Part shown: one piece after another, positions 1-9,939 of the stretch
How positions within the stretch are numbered: position 1 is the stretch's first letter
Layout: each line of letters starts with the position of its first letter
Source: Gymnopus androsaceus JB14
Lineage: Eukaryota; Basidiomycota; Agaricomycetes; Agaricales; Omphalotaceae
DNA: 64,000 nt
Direction of reading: 5' to 3'
Assembly: GCA_009733575.1 (NCBI GenBank)
Contig: ML769618.1
Span: 1 to 64,000, forward strand
Made by a program: the position numbers and the translations under genes
The notes under the pieces: generated by a model
Database searches by the model: none
What the model saw: the letters and a program-made list of their open reading frames with translations, nothing else
What the model was told of the DNA's origin: nothing

Positions 1-94
1 TAGAGAGAAGAAAGAACCTTACAGGATTGTGCTAGACCGTGCTGAATGGTTCTGGTTTTGAGGTATTCAGCAAGAACCATGTAGCACTATCTGA
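1..94 (+). mobile_element. Helitron-like 3' terminus (copy 0, cut by window edge)
   Basis: This segment matches the last ~95 bp of the repeats ending at 13037 and 16745. It contains an 8-bp inverted repeat (ATGGTTCT ... AGAACCAT), then 10 nt, then CTGA followed by T. This is the layout of a Helitron 3' end (hairpin, short spacer, CTRR, insertion before T). Only the end of this copy is in the window. That it is a Helitron terminus is inferred from structure and recurrence. Confidence 0.6.
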
Positions 95-250
95 TCCCCG
101 ACACTGACCGAAGGGAAGGGAGGGTTCTGTCATCAATGATCGGACGAAATGGAACTGAAACTTTACATTTTTTCTCACGGTATCGAAATTGATATATTTG
201 TTTTTTACATCCGCTTGCTCTTCGTCTGCCCCCATCGTCTTCATTAGCCG

Positions 251-937
251 TTGGATTTAGACCCATACATTCAACAGAATATGAGCACTATTTTTGATAT
301 ATATCTTGAGTCGTTGTCCTCCTTGCCGACTTGGTGTTTACCATCGTGTGATGAAGCACTTAGACTGAACCTCCTTTCACTCAAAACGTCATCTCTACAG
401 ACTATTATACCTCGACGCATGAATAAAGGAGCACCTGTTGATCAGATAATATTGAAGTTGCGCAGCGCGTGCTACTCTTTCCAAGGTATTGAACATTGCT
501 ATCAGGCTACTTGCCATGGTTTCCATAACGGGTTTGGCCCTGCAATATACGGCGCTCTCACCCAATCGTTGCCGTTTGACATAGTCCACGATCGCGAGCC
601 TCTCGCATATATCAATGTCGATTTTTTACCCGCATTGAAGGAGGAGATACTTGTGTGCCCCCGTGTTGATTTGGATCACGTATTGACCTCTTTATCCGAG
701 AAGACAACATGCAAGCGTAGCACCCCTTTTTATCGATCCAACGCCCCCGACGGAACAGGCGTCATCACTAGTTCTGACTCGGTTACATTTATTTGCAGAA
801 TGTTCATCGCACAATTTAGTTTCTTATATACGTTGAATTCCAAATGCTTGATTGAATTGTACTTCTCTGAAAACTATTCAAAAATAAATAATCAGCCTTT
901 TCATGATATTTGTGATTTAGTGTTTGCGATCCTGTAA
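251..937 (+). CDS. 5' exon region of the Helitron Rep/helicase gene
   Basis: A 228-codon open frame lies directly upstream of the large Rep/helicase exon on the same strand. The open frame begins at TTG; the first in-frame ATG is at 281. The downstream exon has no ATG start (1082 is GTG) and stays open upstream to an acceptor-like TTTTAG near 1012, so it needs an upstream exon. A GTAAGG donor occurs near 934, but its phase does not fit, so at least one further intron (about 760-1012) or a frameshift must exist. I could not place the junctions. The protein part has no domain I can name with certainty. Confidence 0.45.
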   Translation: MDLDPYIQQNMSTIFDIYLESLSSLPTWCLPSCDEALRLNLLSLKTSSLQTIIPRRMNKGAPVDQIILKLRSACYSFQGIEHCYQATCHGFHNGFGPAIYGALTQSLPFDIVHDREPLAYINVDFLPALKEEILVCPRVDLDHVLTSLSEKTTCKRSTPFYRSNAPDGTGVITSSDSVTFICRMFIAQFSFLYTLNSKCLIELYFSENYSKINNQPFHDICDLVFAIL

Positions 938-1081
938 GGCCGAGGTTATCCTTATTCTATCTTAAGTGCTGCCTCGCGTGCCCTTATAAGTTATAACCAT
1001 AACAATATTTTAGGTTTACCTGTTCCAGGTTCTGCCAATGATCGCAAACGTATTGAAAGGAAAGATGCTCGCGTTGCTCGT

Positions 1082-4000
1082 GTGACAAACGAACTCCAGG
1101 TTTTGGAGGATGCGAAATTAACGTGGCCTCAGCCCATACCCCAGTCCACCATCATCGATTGTCTTCGTACTTACAGGCAATCTATTCAATATGTGCCTTT
1201 GTCTGTTTGCGCCTCGTGCGGCGGTGAAGATCGACTATGCACTGGTTCTCTATGTCCTTTACAGAGCTTACCCTCCCTTCATCAGTTACGTGTCACAAAT
1301 CAGTACATATTGGAACATACTCCGCCCACACGCTTTACTTATATACATCCCTCCTTGGATGGACTCCTGCTAGAGCCTAAAGGTATTCGTGCTACTGATA
1401 TTAGCTGTGATACCGTCGAGCTCTATTTGTGTTGCTCTTGTTACACAGCACTGTCAAAGGAAAAAATGCCTCGTTGGGCTCTAAATAATCATATGTATCG
1501 TGGCGAATTGCCAGAGTATCTTCACGACATTACGTGGATTGAAGAAATGGCTTGCAGTTTGTATCGCACCACTGCTCATGTTGCTCGTATTTTTGGCAGC
1601 TCATCTGAAACCGACCCTCTGCAGATGCGTGGCAACACATGTGCACATCCAATGAACCTTTTCAAGAACGCTACGACTCTCCCTTGGGCCCCTTCAGATC
1701 TCAATGATCTCATAAGCATCGTTTTCGTCGGCCCTCGGAAGTTAAAACCGGAAGAGCTGCGAAAGCTCACACCATATGTCGTCAGAAAACCCAAAATTTC
1801 TGCCCTGCTCAAGTTCCTTTGTACACATAACAGACTTTACGTTGGTTTACCTGCTATTGACGAAAATACGCTTGATTTGTATCCCGAAAACGATATTTTG
1901 CCTGGTTTAGCAGCAGGTATAGTCTACGATCATGACTCAAACCCTGAAACTATGTTTGAAGAAGAAACTTCTGGCTTCGATGACCATCCCGCGAGCGTGA
2001 ATGATGACAAGGAAATCTTTCTCGAAAAATCTGGCATGTATGACGCTGAATCTACTACTATTCCAGGACAGCATATGACCTCATCCGCTTTGCAAAATAT
2101 TGCTATCGCGTCTAACCCTGACAGCAGTACTCACATTCGCTATGAGCATGATCCCATTCCTGAGTATAACAATCCTGATCTATTTCCAGGCATGTTTCCC
2201 ACTCTATTTCCTTTAGGCATCGGAGGATTTGACGACTCTTGTCGGGACCCTAGCGTATCTCTTGAAATGCATGCTAAACACCTGCTTGACACTGCTGACC
2301 GCCATTTTCGCTATCACTATTTTTACTCTTTCGTGGTGCTCAACGTGATACAACGTCGAAAAGCACATCTTCATACATCATTGTCTATCAAATCCAGCCG
2401 CTTCCAGTCTATTGCCCCTATCCTGATCTCCGTTCATCCCGACGTCTTAAGCAACCTCGCGAAAAGTATGCGAGATGAATACAATCCTACCCTCTTCACT
2501 TCTGAAGAGAGAGATGCACTTCTTCTGCTTAAAGAGGTCAATACCATTTGCGCCAAGATTCCCGGCTCGCAGGCTGCGAAAGTATTTACTCGGCATGAGA
2601 TACGCAGCTACTTCTCTCATTTTGGCCTACCCACCCTATTTTTTACTTTCAATCCTTCAGCTACCCACAGCCCTATTTTCCAAGTCATATTTGGTAAGCA
2701 TGATAACAACTTGGATTGTGATAATCCTGCTCTGCCTGTCACGCGTTCGGAGCGCGCTAGAAACGTAGCTAAAGACCCAGTTGCTGCCGCTGATTTTTTC
2801 GAGTTCATGCATACTTGTCTATTTCGCGATTTATTTGGGTGGGATTTTGCCGCGGGCAAGTCGAATGACCAAGGGGGCATTTTAGGCAAACTTCGTGCTC
2901 ATTACGGCGTCGCCGAATTGACAGACAGAGGCCATTTTCACGCCCATTATCTTCTCTGGCTCACAGGAGCTCGCAACCCTTCCGATATCCATGCTCTTCT
3001 GAAAGCATCTGCTGATTATCGTGCCCGTTTTTTCTCATTTTTCGAGGGTATTATTTACCATCATTTACCTGCAGTCGATGTGGATATTGATCCCAACTAT
3101 GAACCTCGAGTGGAGTTACCACCTCATCTTCCTCCTAGGTCTAACGACGTTGATGGTGACGTTGAAGACACTTTGAATCTTCTGTGGGAAATTGATTTCG
3201 AAACGCAACACAAAAAGATTGGTGAACGGCATCAGAGACATCGATGTCGCCCTGTTTGCTACAAAGGACGCAAAAATCAAAGCGAATGTCGTTTTGGATA
3301 TCCACATGATCTCGTTCATTTATCACGTTTCGAAGTTGAATCTAATTCTGTGATTTTTGCTCGACATGAACCTGACGTGAATGGTCACAATCCGTATGTG
3401 CTGGTATATGGTCGACATAACCATGATCTTAAATGCATTCTATCTGGGAAAGCAGCGAAAGCAGCTATGTTTTATATCTCAGATTATATTACAAAGATGC
3501 CACTTTCAACTGAGGAGCTCCTCACACTTCTGTCAAAAGCAGTAGCTGCAGACATCAGCATTGAAATGGAAGGGACACCTGTGGCACGGGCTAAACGCTT
3601 ATTAAACCGTTGTCTCACGCACTTTGCCAGAGGAACTCAGTTACATGCCCAGCAAGCTGCACGTCTCCTTTTAGGCATTGACGACGCTATGTCTTCACAC
3701 AAAACCGTACCTATGCCTTCCGCCAGATTGTTATTTTTTGTTCGAGACATTTATCATTGTTTATTGGCCGACATGGAGTCTCTTCTAGACGAGGACTTGC
3801 CAATTAAACTCACTCTGGACAAAGAAGGCCGACTCAGGCAGAGCAATCAAGTGGATGACTACTTCCACCGGCATCCTGACCTTGACGGCGTCACATTTTA
3901 TGATTTTATCAGACACTTCACATGTGAACCTAAAACGAAAACCAATAATAAAAACACCCCTGACACTCAATTAGGTGTTCTTACGCGTTATGCACTAGGG

Positions 4001-6583
4001 GATGGACACGTCCTCAGTAACACCCATCAGCTAACACGCCACACTTTTGTTGAACAAGGCGATCTCGGGCCAGAACTTGTCCCTCGTGTTGTGGGTATTA
4101 GAATTCCAAGAAGAAATAGTGACGATTATAAGTTGTTTTGCCTTTCTCATTTCAAACCCTTCTCCGTTAGGAAGCCTCTTCTTACAGCATCCGGTGTGGA
4201 CCATGATTTTGCAGCATTTCATTTCTCTGCATTCGCGCACAGTGTGATGAACAATTGGGAAGAAATTCACGAGTGCCAAGATGAACGTGAAGCTGAACGT
4301 ATCCGCAAACAAGCCCAGGCTATGAAATGTTCTGGCGAAGCTACTTCTGCTCTCGCAAACAATAACTTCAATCTCGACGATGATGAAGCTTTGGTAGAAC
4401 CACAACAAGCTGGGCACAGTAGTGCTGATTTGTTGTTTGAGCGAGATTGTATGTTACTAAAGAAAAATCTTACTTTGTCACAATGGCTACGAGAGCCTAC
4501 GTTTACAGTCAAAGCTTCGTTGTTGTCTGTAGCCGCAGAGTCAGACTCGATACCTCCGGTGACCCATCAATTGGAAACTCAATGGCAATCTCAGATCAAA
4601 CAGCAGACTGATGACATTGTCAAAGCCAGGCGCTCAAAATCTGATCCGATGGTGCAAGTAATGGCACTGTCTGGATCTGAATCTCAGAACTCGTCTCTCA
4701 CGCAAAATACAGCCGCTATTCCCACTAATGCAAACCCGCTTTCTTCGAGTTTGGTTGTCATGGGTCCTTTATCTGTGCATGATATAATGGAACAAGTACA
4801 ATCAAGTTTCCATCTCAATGCAAAACAGACCGAGGCTTTCCAAATCATCACGTTGTCTTTAGTCAATCGACACGTTCTGCAGCTCTCACATTGGGTTGAT
4901 AAAGATCCATTACGCTTGTTTCTATCTGGGCCAGGTGGTACCGGTAAAACTCATGTTGTGAGAGCAGTGAAAGAAGTTCTCCGTTTCTTTGGATTGGATC
5001 ATACAATACGTTTCGTTGCACCTACTGGTACTGCCGCTAACCTCATTGATGGCACGACTATACACTCTGGGCTCGGAATCGCAATAAAAAGAGATGGCCA
5101 TGGCTTCACTAAATCCGTTGGTTGTGATAATGAGCAAGAAGTATCATTTACCATCAGTAACCGTACTAGGTCACAATTACGTTCCGACTGGAAGGATGTG
5201 TTGGTGTTGATGATAGACGAAGTGTCATTGCTTTCACTATCCTTGTTGGCAGAAATTGATGCGGCTCTTCGCTTTGCAAAAGAACAACCCGATGATTTTT
5301 TCGGCAATCTCAATATTATCTTTGCAGGGGATCAGTTCCAATACCTGCCTATAGCTGGCAAAGCGTTGTATACTCCTTTGGTCACTTATGCTTCCAAAAC
5401 AGCAGAGGAAACTATGAAGCGTTTGGGTCGTCTTGCCTGGAAATCTGTCAACGCGTGCGTAACACTCGAGGAGCAAAAACGGATGCAGGATGACCCAGAA
5501 TATGGTGCCGCTGTGGCTCGTTTGCGCATTCAACAATGTACACCAGACAATGTCGAGCTTTTCAATACACGCGTCATTAAGTCCTCCGACCATCCAAACG
5601 GGGTCACTCTGGATTCCGCTGAGCATTACCTCACATCGATGATTGTAAAGACAAATAAGTTGCGACAACGAATCAACCAGTGGAAATCTGTTACTGTCGC
5701 CAACGGCACCAAAGGTTTACATTTCGTGCCTTGTGCTGCTCAAGATCGTATAGCCTATGCTCAAGATGACACCGTTGCCCTCACACCCGAAGGAAATGTA
5801 CCTCCTGCTGATATTCAAAGACAACTGCTGAACTTAGATATGAGCCACCACACGCTGAAAAATGCGCTTCATGGAAGCATCAACATGTACGTAGGTATGC
5901 CTGTTGTCCTGAAAGGCCGAAACATTAACACCAATTTGGGCATTACAAACGGTGCTAGGGGTATTGTTCAAAACTTCGTTACTGGCACTGATGACAACGG
6001 CTTGGCTTACTGCAAATCCGTCATCGTGGAGTTTCCCGACAGTAAAATCAAGTTGAACGGTTTACCTCCTCGATGTTATCCCATCAAACCGTCTACATGG
6101 TTCTATTCTACTACCATCCACATTCCGGGCATTGGCATGAAGAAAATCAAGGTTAAACGTTCACAGCTTCCTATCCAGGGTGCATTTGCTGTTACTGGTC
6201 ATTCTGCCCAAGGTCAAACACTCCTAGTAGTCATTTGCAACTTGAAAGAAGGGTCTTGGAGTGCATATGTCGCTGCCTCGCGGGCTAAAACACGCCAAGG
6301 TCTGTTCTTAACGGAAGCTGTAACTTTGGCCGATCTGAACAAAGATGCTGTCCCTTTTCATCTTTGGTTTGAAACGAACAGATTTCGCGTTTTAGAGCAC
6401 AATACACGTATCATTTGGTCTTTTGCATCAGGAGACCTTCAACTGTTACCTGACTTCGAGGCCACTAAATTCCAATCTTCTGCCGATGAACACTTCCGCT
6501 TCCGTTTCCCTGACAGTGGAGAAAAACGTGCGCGGGAAAATTCTGGTGAGACTTTCCCTCGTAAATGCAGTCGAGTCGATTAG
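1082..6583 (+). CDS. Helitron-type Rep / PIF1-like helicase transposase, main exon
   Basis: A single 1833-codon exon. The N-terminal third resembles the Cys-rich leader of fungal Helitron helicases. A Helitron_like_N/Rep (HUH) region follows: the two-histidine motif is G-HFHAH near residues 617-622, and the Y-x3-Y-x2-K nickase motif (YISDYITK) is near residues 798-805, so both catalytic tyrosines are kept. The C-terminal helicase has Walker A (GPGGTGKT, ~1284-1291), Walker B (MIDEVS), the GDQFQ motif, the late VTGHSAQGQT motif and YVAASRAKT. These define a rolling-circle (Helitron) transposase of the PIF1/SF1 type, acting in the nucleus. No stop interrupts the exon, so the element may be autonomous or recently active. 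The true start lies upstream (GTG here), probably within 281-937. Confidence 0.9.
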   Translation: MTNELQVLEDAKLTWPQPIPQSTIIDCLRTYRQSIQYVPLSVCASCGGEDRLCTGSLCPLQSLPSLHQLRVTNQYILEHTPPTRFTYIHPSLDGLLLEPKGIRATDISCDTVELYLCCSCYTALSKEKMPRWALNNHMYRGELPEYLHDITWIEEMACSLYRTTAHVARIFGSSSETDPLQMRGNTCAHPMNLFKNATTLPWAPSDLNDLISIVFVGPRKLKPEELRKLTPYVVRKPKISALLKFLCTHNRLYVGLPAIDENTLDLYPENDILPGLAAGIVYDHDSNPETMFEEETSGFDDHPASVNDDKEIFLEKSGMYDAESTTIPGQHMTSSALQNIAIASNPDSSTHIRYEHDPIPEYNNPDLFPGMFPTLFPLGIGGFDDSCRDPSVSLEMHAKHLLDTADRHFRYHYFYSFVVLNVIQRRKAHLHTSLSIKSSRFQSIAPILISVHPDVLSNLAKSMRDEYNPTLFTSEERDALLLLKEVNTICAKIPGSQAAKVFTRHEIRSYFSHFGLPTLFFTFNPSATHSPIFQVIFGKHDNNLDCDNPALPVTRSERARNVAKDPVAAADFFEFMHTCLFRDLFGWDFAAGKSNDQGGILGKLRAHYGVAELTDRGHFHAHYLLWLTGARNPSDIHALLKASADYRARFFSFFEGIIYHHLPAVDVDIDPNYEPRVELPPHLPPRSNDVDGDVEDTLNLLWEIDFETQHKKIGERHQRHRCRPVCYKGRKNQSECRFGYPHDLVHLSRFEVESNSVIFARHEPDVNGHNPYVLVYGRHNHDLKCILSGKAAKAAMFYISDYITKMPLSTEELLTLLSKAVAADISIEMEGTPVARAKRLLNRCLTHFARGTQLHAQQAARLLLGIDDAMSSHKTVPMPSARLLFFVRDIYHCLLADMESLLDEDLPIKLTLDKEGRLRQSNQVDDYFHRHPDLDGVTFYDFIRHFTCEPKTKTNNKNTPDTQLGVLTRYALGDGHVLSNTHQLTRHTFVEQGDLGPELVPRVVGIRIPRRNSDDYKLFCLSHFKPFSVRKPLLTASGVDHDFAAFHFSAFAHSVMNNWEEIHECQDEREAERIRKQAQAMKCSGEATSALANNNFNLDDDEALVEPQQAGHSSADLLFERDCMLLKKNLTLSQWLREPTFTVKASLLSVAAESDSIPPVTHQLETQWQSQIKQQTDDIVKARRSKSDPMVQVMALSGSESQNSSLTQNTAAIPTNANPLSSSLVVMGPLSVHDIMEQVQSSFHLNAKQTEAFQIITLSLVNRHVLQLSHWVDKDPLRLFLSGPGGTGKTHVVRAVKEVLRFFGLDHTIRFVAPTGTAANLIDGTTIHSGLGIAIKRDGHGFTKSVGCDNEQEVSFTISNRTRSQLRSDWKDVLVLMIDEVSLLSLSLLAEIDAALRFAKEQPDDFFGNLNIIFAGDQFQYLPIAGKALYTPLVTYASKTAEETMKRLGRLAWKSVNACVTLEEQKRMQDDPEYGAAVARLRIQQCTPDNVELFNTRVIKSSDHPNGVTLDSAEHYLTSMIVKTNKLRQRINQWKSVTVANGTKGLHFVPCAAQDRIAYAQDDTVALTPEGNVPPADIQRQLLNLDMSHHTLKNALHGSINMYVGMPVVLKGRNINTNLGITNGARGIVQNFVTGTDDNGLAYCKSVIVEFPDSKIKLNGLPPRCYPIKPSTWFYSTTIHIPGIGMKKIKVKRSQLPIQGAFAVTGHSAQGQTLLVVICNLKEGSWSAYVAASRAKTRQGLFLTEAVTLADLNKDAVPFHLWFETNRFRVLEHNTRIIWSFASGDLQLLPDFEATKFQSSADEHFRFRFPDSGEKRARENSGETFPRKCSRVD

Positions 6584-6863
6584 GCTTCATCTTTCCCCCT
6601 GACCACCACTTTTGCCACTTCTTGCATCCTAACTCGATCCTCCAATCTCAATTTCAAGAATACTTTCCCCATTTATCAAATTTTACAATCTCTGTTTCTC
6701 AACTTGGGCGTGTTTCCGCCAACGATGAAATGTTGTATTTGCTTTTGTATCTGTAACAACCTAGACGATGAAACTTCCGCCGGTCTATCCACAGGTGTTT
6801 ATATGAGTGGAAGTTATTCTTCCCTTTCTGCTATTTCCCCTTCTTCTTTCACTTGCCCTGCCT

Positions 6864-9332
6864 ATGTCGACCTCTAACATCAATCTCGATTCTGGTGCGT
6901 ACAAAACATTTTCACATTTTCTGTCTGCTAACTATGTACGGCCGTTGTAGACATCTCGAATGTCATTCAGACATCCACTGGTGACGAACCGGTTGCAGAT
7001 TCATCTACCGCTGGATCTCCTTCGCCCGACCAAACTGTCAACAGTGATGCTGAGGACATCAACAACGACAATGCCGACACTTTTTCGGTTGCCGACTCCG
7101 ACTCAGGCCCCCAGAAGCTCCTGCAGAACCTTGCCCGAAATAGCGTCATTCTGGGTCAGATTTCAGCAAAATCCTTGTCTTATTATAGCGTCATTTAGTG
7201 CCCAAAACCTGAATCCTTGTCCGCCATAGCGTCATTTGAGCTGGCGCACCAGCGCCGAGCCAAAATTTTGTACCCTTTTGGATCAATTTTGGATGGTAAC
7301 GTTCCTTGGAGGTGTCTGGAGAAGCATGAATCAGGAATTCTAATACGTGTAAGGCAATATTTTTGGATTTTCTGAGATTTTCGGTGCTCGTCGCGCAATT
7401 TTTGGAAACTCACGTGACAATCCTTGTCCGAAATAGCGTCAATTAGGCCGAGATCATAGCGTCATTTAGGGCGTCAGGCCGGGCAAGGTTCAGTAGGAGC
7501 TTCTGGGGGCCTCTCCGACTCCTCAGACATGGCTTTCCATAAAACAGAATGCAAGGTCGATCACCTGTTCGACACGTATGGTCCCGCTGCCTCGGCCGTT
7601 AAAGTTTTCCTTGAGAAGATCTATTCTCACATACCCGACACATCCGAGGCAGACTCGTACACGCTGGCCAAGTTACCTGGATTCGGTGATAATGCCATCC
7701 GTATACGTGACAAGGACCGCAACCACGTCAAATTCAGAGTCATTGCAGAACTGGCCCGAGGCGATAAATACGATCTTAATAAAGTGGGACCTTACTTGGA
7801 TGCTTTGTATCAGTCCAATGGTGAAGAAGTTTGTCTACTTCTGTTTTTACTATATATAGCACTGATTGCCTTGTCTTGACATCAGATCCTCAACATTGAG
7901 AATTTCAAACGGGGCAAAGCGAAAATTGTGATGCGACCGCTAATCACTCCTTTCAATACACCGCCTGAAGGTGTTGCCATATTCGAACAAGCCATTAGCT
8001 GCTTCAACAACCTCACTGCCTTCACTACGGTCAAACGCAAAGCATATATCGAATCTCAGAGGGCAAACGATGGTACGTGCTGTCCTATCTAAACGGGCGC
8101 AACTTTTACATTATTTCCGCAGTTAAGCTGTATCCTGGATTGGCTTCCATCAAGGGAAGTGAGTGGGTCATTCGGGGGCGTGACTCCTGGCAAATCGCGG
8201 CGAGCACCCGTGTGATTTTTGCGAACGCTCCTAGTGGGAAAGATGATGCTGGACCGCAAGCTGTCATGCAAGGTGTGTTGTACTTCATTGTGGTCTAACT
8301 TCTCTAACGCAATCTAGGTAATCATTTGCTACCTGTCGATCGCGTCGAGGAGGAAATCAAACGTAGAAATAACGAGGCGTTGCATGTCACTGAAGCAAAC
8401 AGTATGTTATTGCTCATGACACATATGGATTTATCTTTGACTCCACTCGATGCATTAGAAAACGATCTTTCTTTGCTCGGAAACTATCCTGACCCTGATG
8501 GTCATATCTGCAAACTCGCACAGTCATACAATTTGTCGAAGGTCCGAGTTAAAACGCCCGATGTCAGGAACGGTCAAGGTGTCCTACTCCATCCGTCTGA
8601 GTACCAGCGTTATTTAGTTCCTGGTACCCGTGTAGCTGTGTTATTGGAGCATAAGATGTATGTCCTTTTGTAACTATGTTCGACTACAACTAACAGACAC
8701 GCAGCTGGGACTTCACCTCAACCAACGACGGCAGACCTGTTTCTCACCCTTCCCGTCACTGCGTTGCAACCGCACTTGAAATACATATCATCCCGGACTA
8801 TGACGAGGACGTCCGTGATTTGATCCACCGCCACGAGGCCGAGAAACGAGTAGAGGCTGCCACGGCTAAAGAGCAGGGACGGTTAGCAGAAGAGCATCGT
8901 GAGGCAGCAAAGGCTAATGAGGCTGCTAGGTTGGCTGCTGCCGCGGAGCGTGCAGTATATGACGAGGCTCGAAAACAGGAGCGTGCAGAACGGCTGAAGT
9001 CCCTCTGGCGCACTGGGTCCTCTTCGTCGTCGCCTGACGTTGATACCACACCCGCTGTAGGCACGTCCACTGCCTCAACTCCATCTCCCTCTAAACGCGG
9101 AGCTGTTGAAGTGCCTGCTATTTCTCCTTCCCCGCAAAAACGTCAACAAACTGCTCGTGGCACTACTGGCGGTAAGCCTCCCAAAAAGGTTACAGCACCC
9201 AATACACCCACTACCAACCGCAGTACTCGAAGCAAGGGCAAGGCAAAAGCTCAGGAGCCCTTGCCTGTTGACCCTGAATGTTTCCTGAACGGTGAAGAAA
9301 CACAGGATGATCCAATGGAGATCGACAATTAG
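6864..9332 (+). CDS. Helitron-adjacent 598-aa protein, unknown function, interrupted by a TIR element
   Basis: I read exons 6864-6894, 6951-7104, 7522-7828, 7886-8072, 8123-8272, 8318-8657 and 8705-9332. With the inserted element (7105-7512) and one 9-bp duplication removed, all junctions are in phase and give 598 aa. The N-terminus is acidic and Ser/Asp-rich. A globular middle (~residues 65-400) matches no family I recognise. An Ala/Glu/Arg-rich coiled coil (~440-495) leads to a basic Ser/Thr/Pro tail with Lys-Arg clusters, suggesting a nuclear protein. It sits 280 bp after the helicase stop on the same strand and may be an accessory gene of the same element; that is inference. A TATA-like TTTATATG lies ~65 bp upstream. 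As it stands the insertion adds stops and shifts frame. Confidence 0.6.
7105..7512. mobile_element. 408-bp non-autonomous TIR transposon (MITE-like) with 9-bp TSD
   Basis: Terminal inverted repeats of ~33 bp begin AGGCCCCCAGAAGCTCCT and end with its complement; the two arms differ at two positions. They are flanked by a perfect 9-bp direct repeat CTCCGACTC (7096-7104 and 7513-7521). There is no ORF inside. Five copies of an ATAGCGTCATT motif lie mostly near the ends (7140, 7185, 7226, 7433, 7456). A 9-bp duplication is usual for Mutator-like elements, but TIR sequence alone does not fix the superfamily (KDZ types are another option). The host exon is exactly restored when the element and one TSD are removed. 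Confidence 0.85.
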
Positions 9333-9445
9333 TTTGGTGACATCCACATATTTTGCCTTCCCTTTAACATGCTACCCTGTCCCAACTGGGTTATACCTTC
9401 GCGTTTTTGTTTCACCTACCTTTAAATTCGGACTGATATATACAC

Positions 9446-9533
9446 GGACATCTTCTGTACTTACATAGCATACACGTATTACCTCTACTTGGACATTTTC
9501 TGCAGTCGCGTAACATACACGTATTACTTGGTT
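9446..9533 (+). repeat. Imperfect tandem repeat, two units of ~44 bp
   Basis: Two successive units share GGACAT-TTCTG and end in CATACACGTATTAC. They lie just after the 598-aa gene, probably in its 3' UTR or spacer. The remainder of 9333-9939 shows no coding signal that I can see. Confidence 0.5.
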
Positions 9534-9939
9534 CGTTACTACATTTGAAATTTATTTATAATCTTTGCGTTTAAATCCAACCGCCGATGACTACATCGAC
9601 TTGGCAACCTCTCTCCGATAAATAATGTTCAACAAAAACACAGTTCCAAGAGTTATTCATCCAACTGCTAACGGAACACTCAACGCATACCAAGAAGCGG
9701 GTGTCCCAAAATAGCTTTATTTGATCCGCATCTGCAATAACAGCTTTGTCAGTAGGTACCAGTTCTCAGGCACTGATCGGACTTACGACAGTAGATATGA
9801 CGGATATCTCGGTGGGCCTTTAGACGTGCTTCGATCGAGATACGATCTGCAACGTTAGAACACATCCGGGAAATGGTATAGGAAGGGGTCACGTCAACCT
9901 ATCTCCTAGCATACGTTCTTTCCCTTCCTGCTTTTCCCA

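Noticed and set aside
5237..5668. 143-codon minus-strand ORF in the helicase
   Set aside because: Antisense to conserved helicase motifs; no features of its own.
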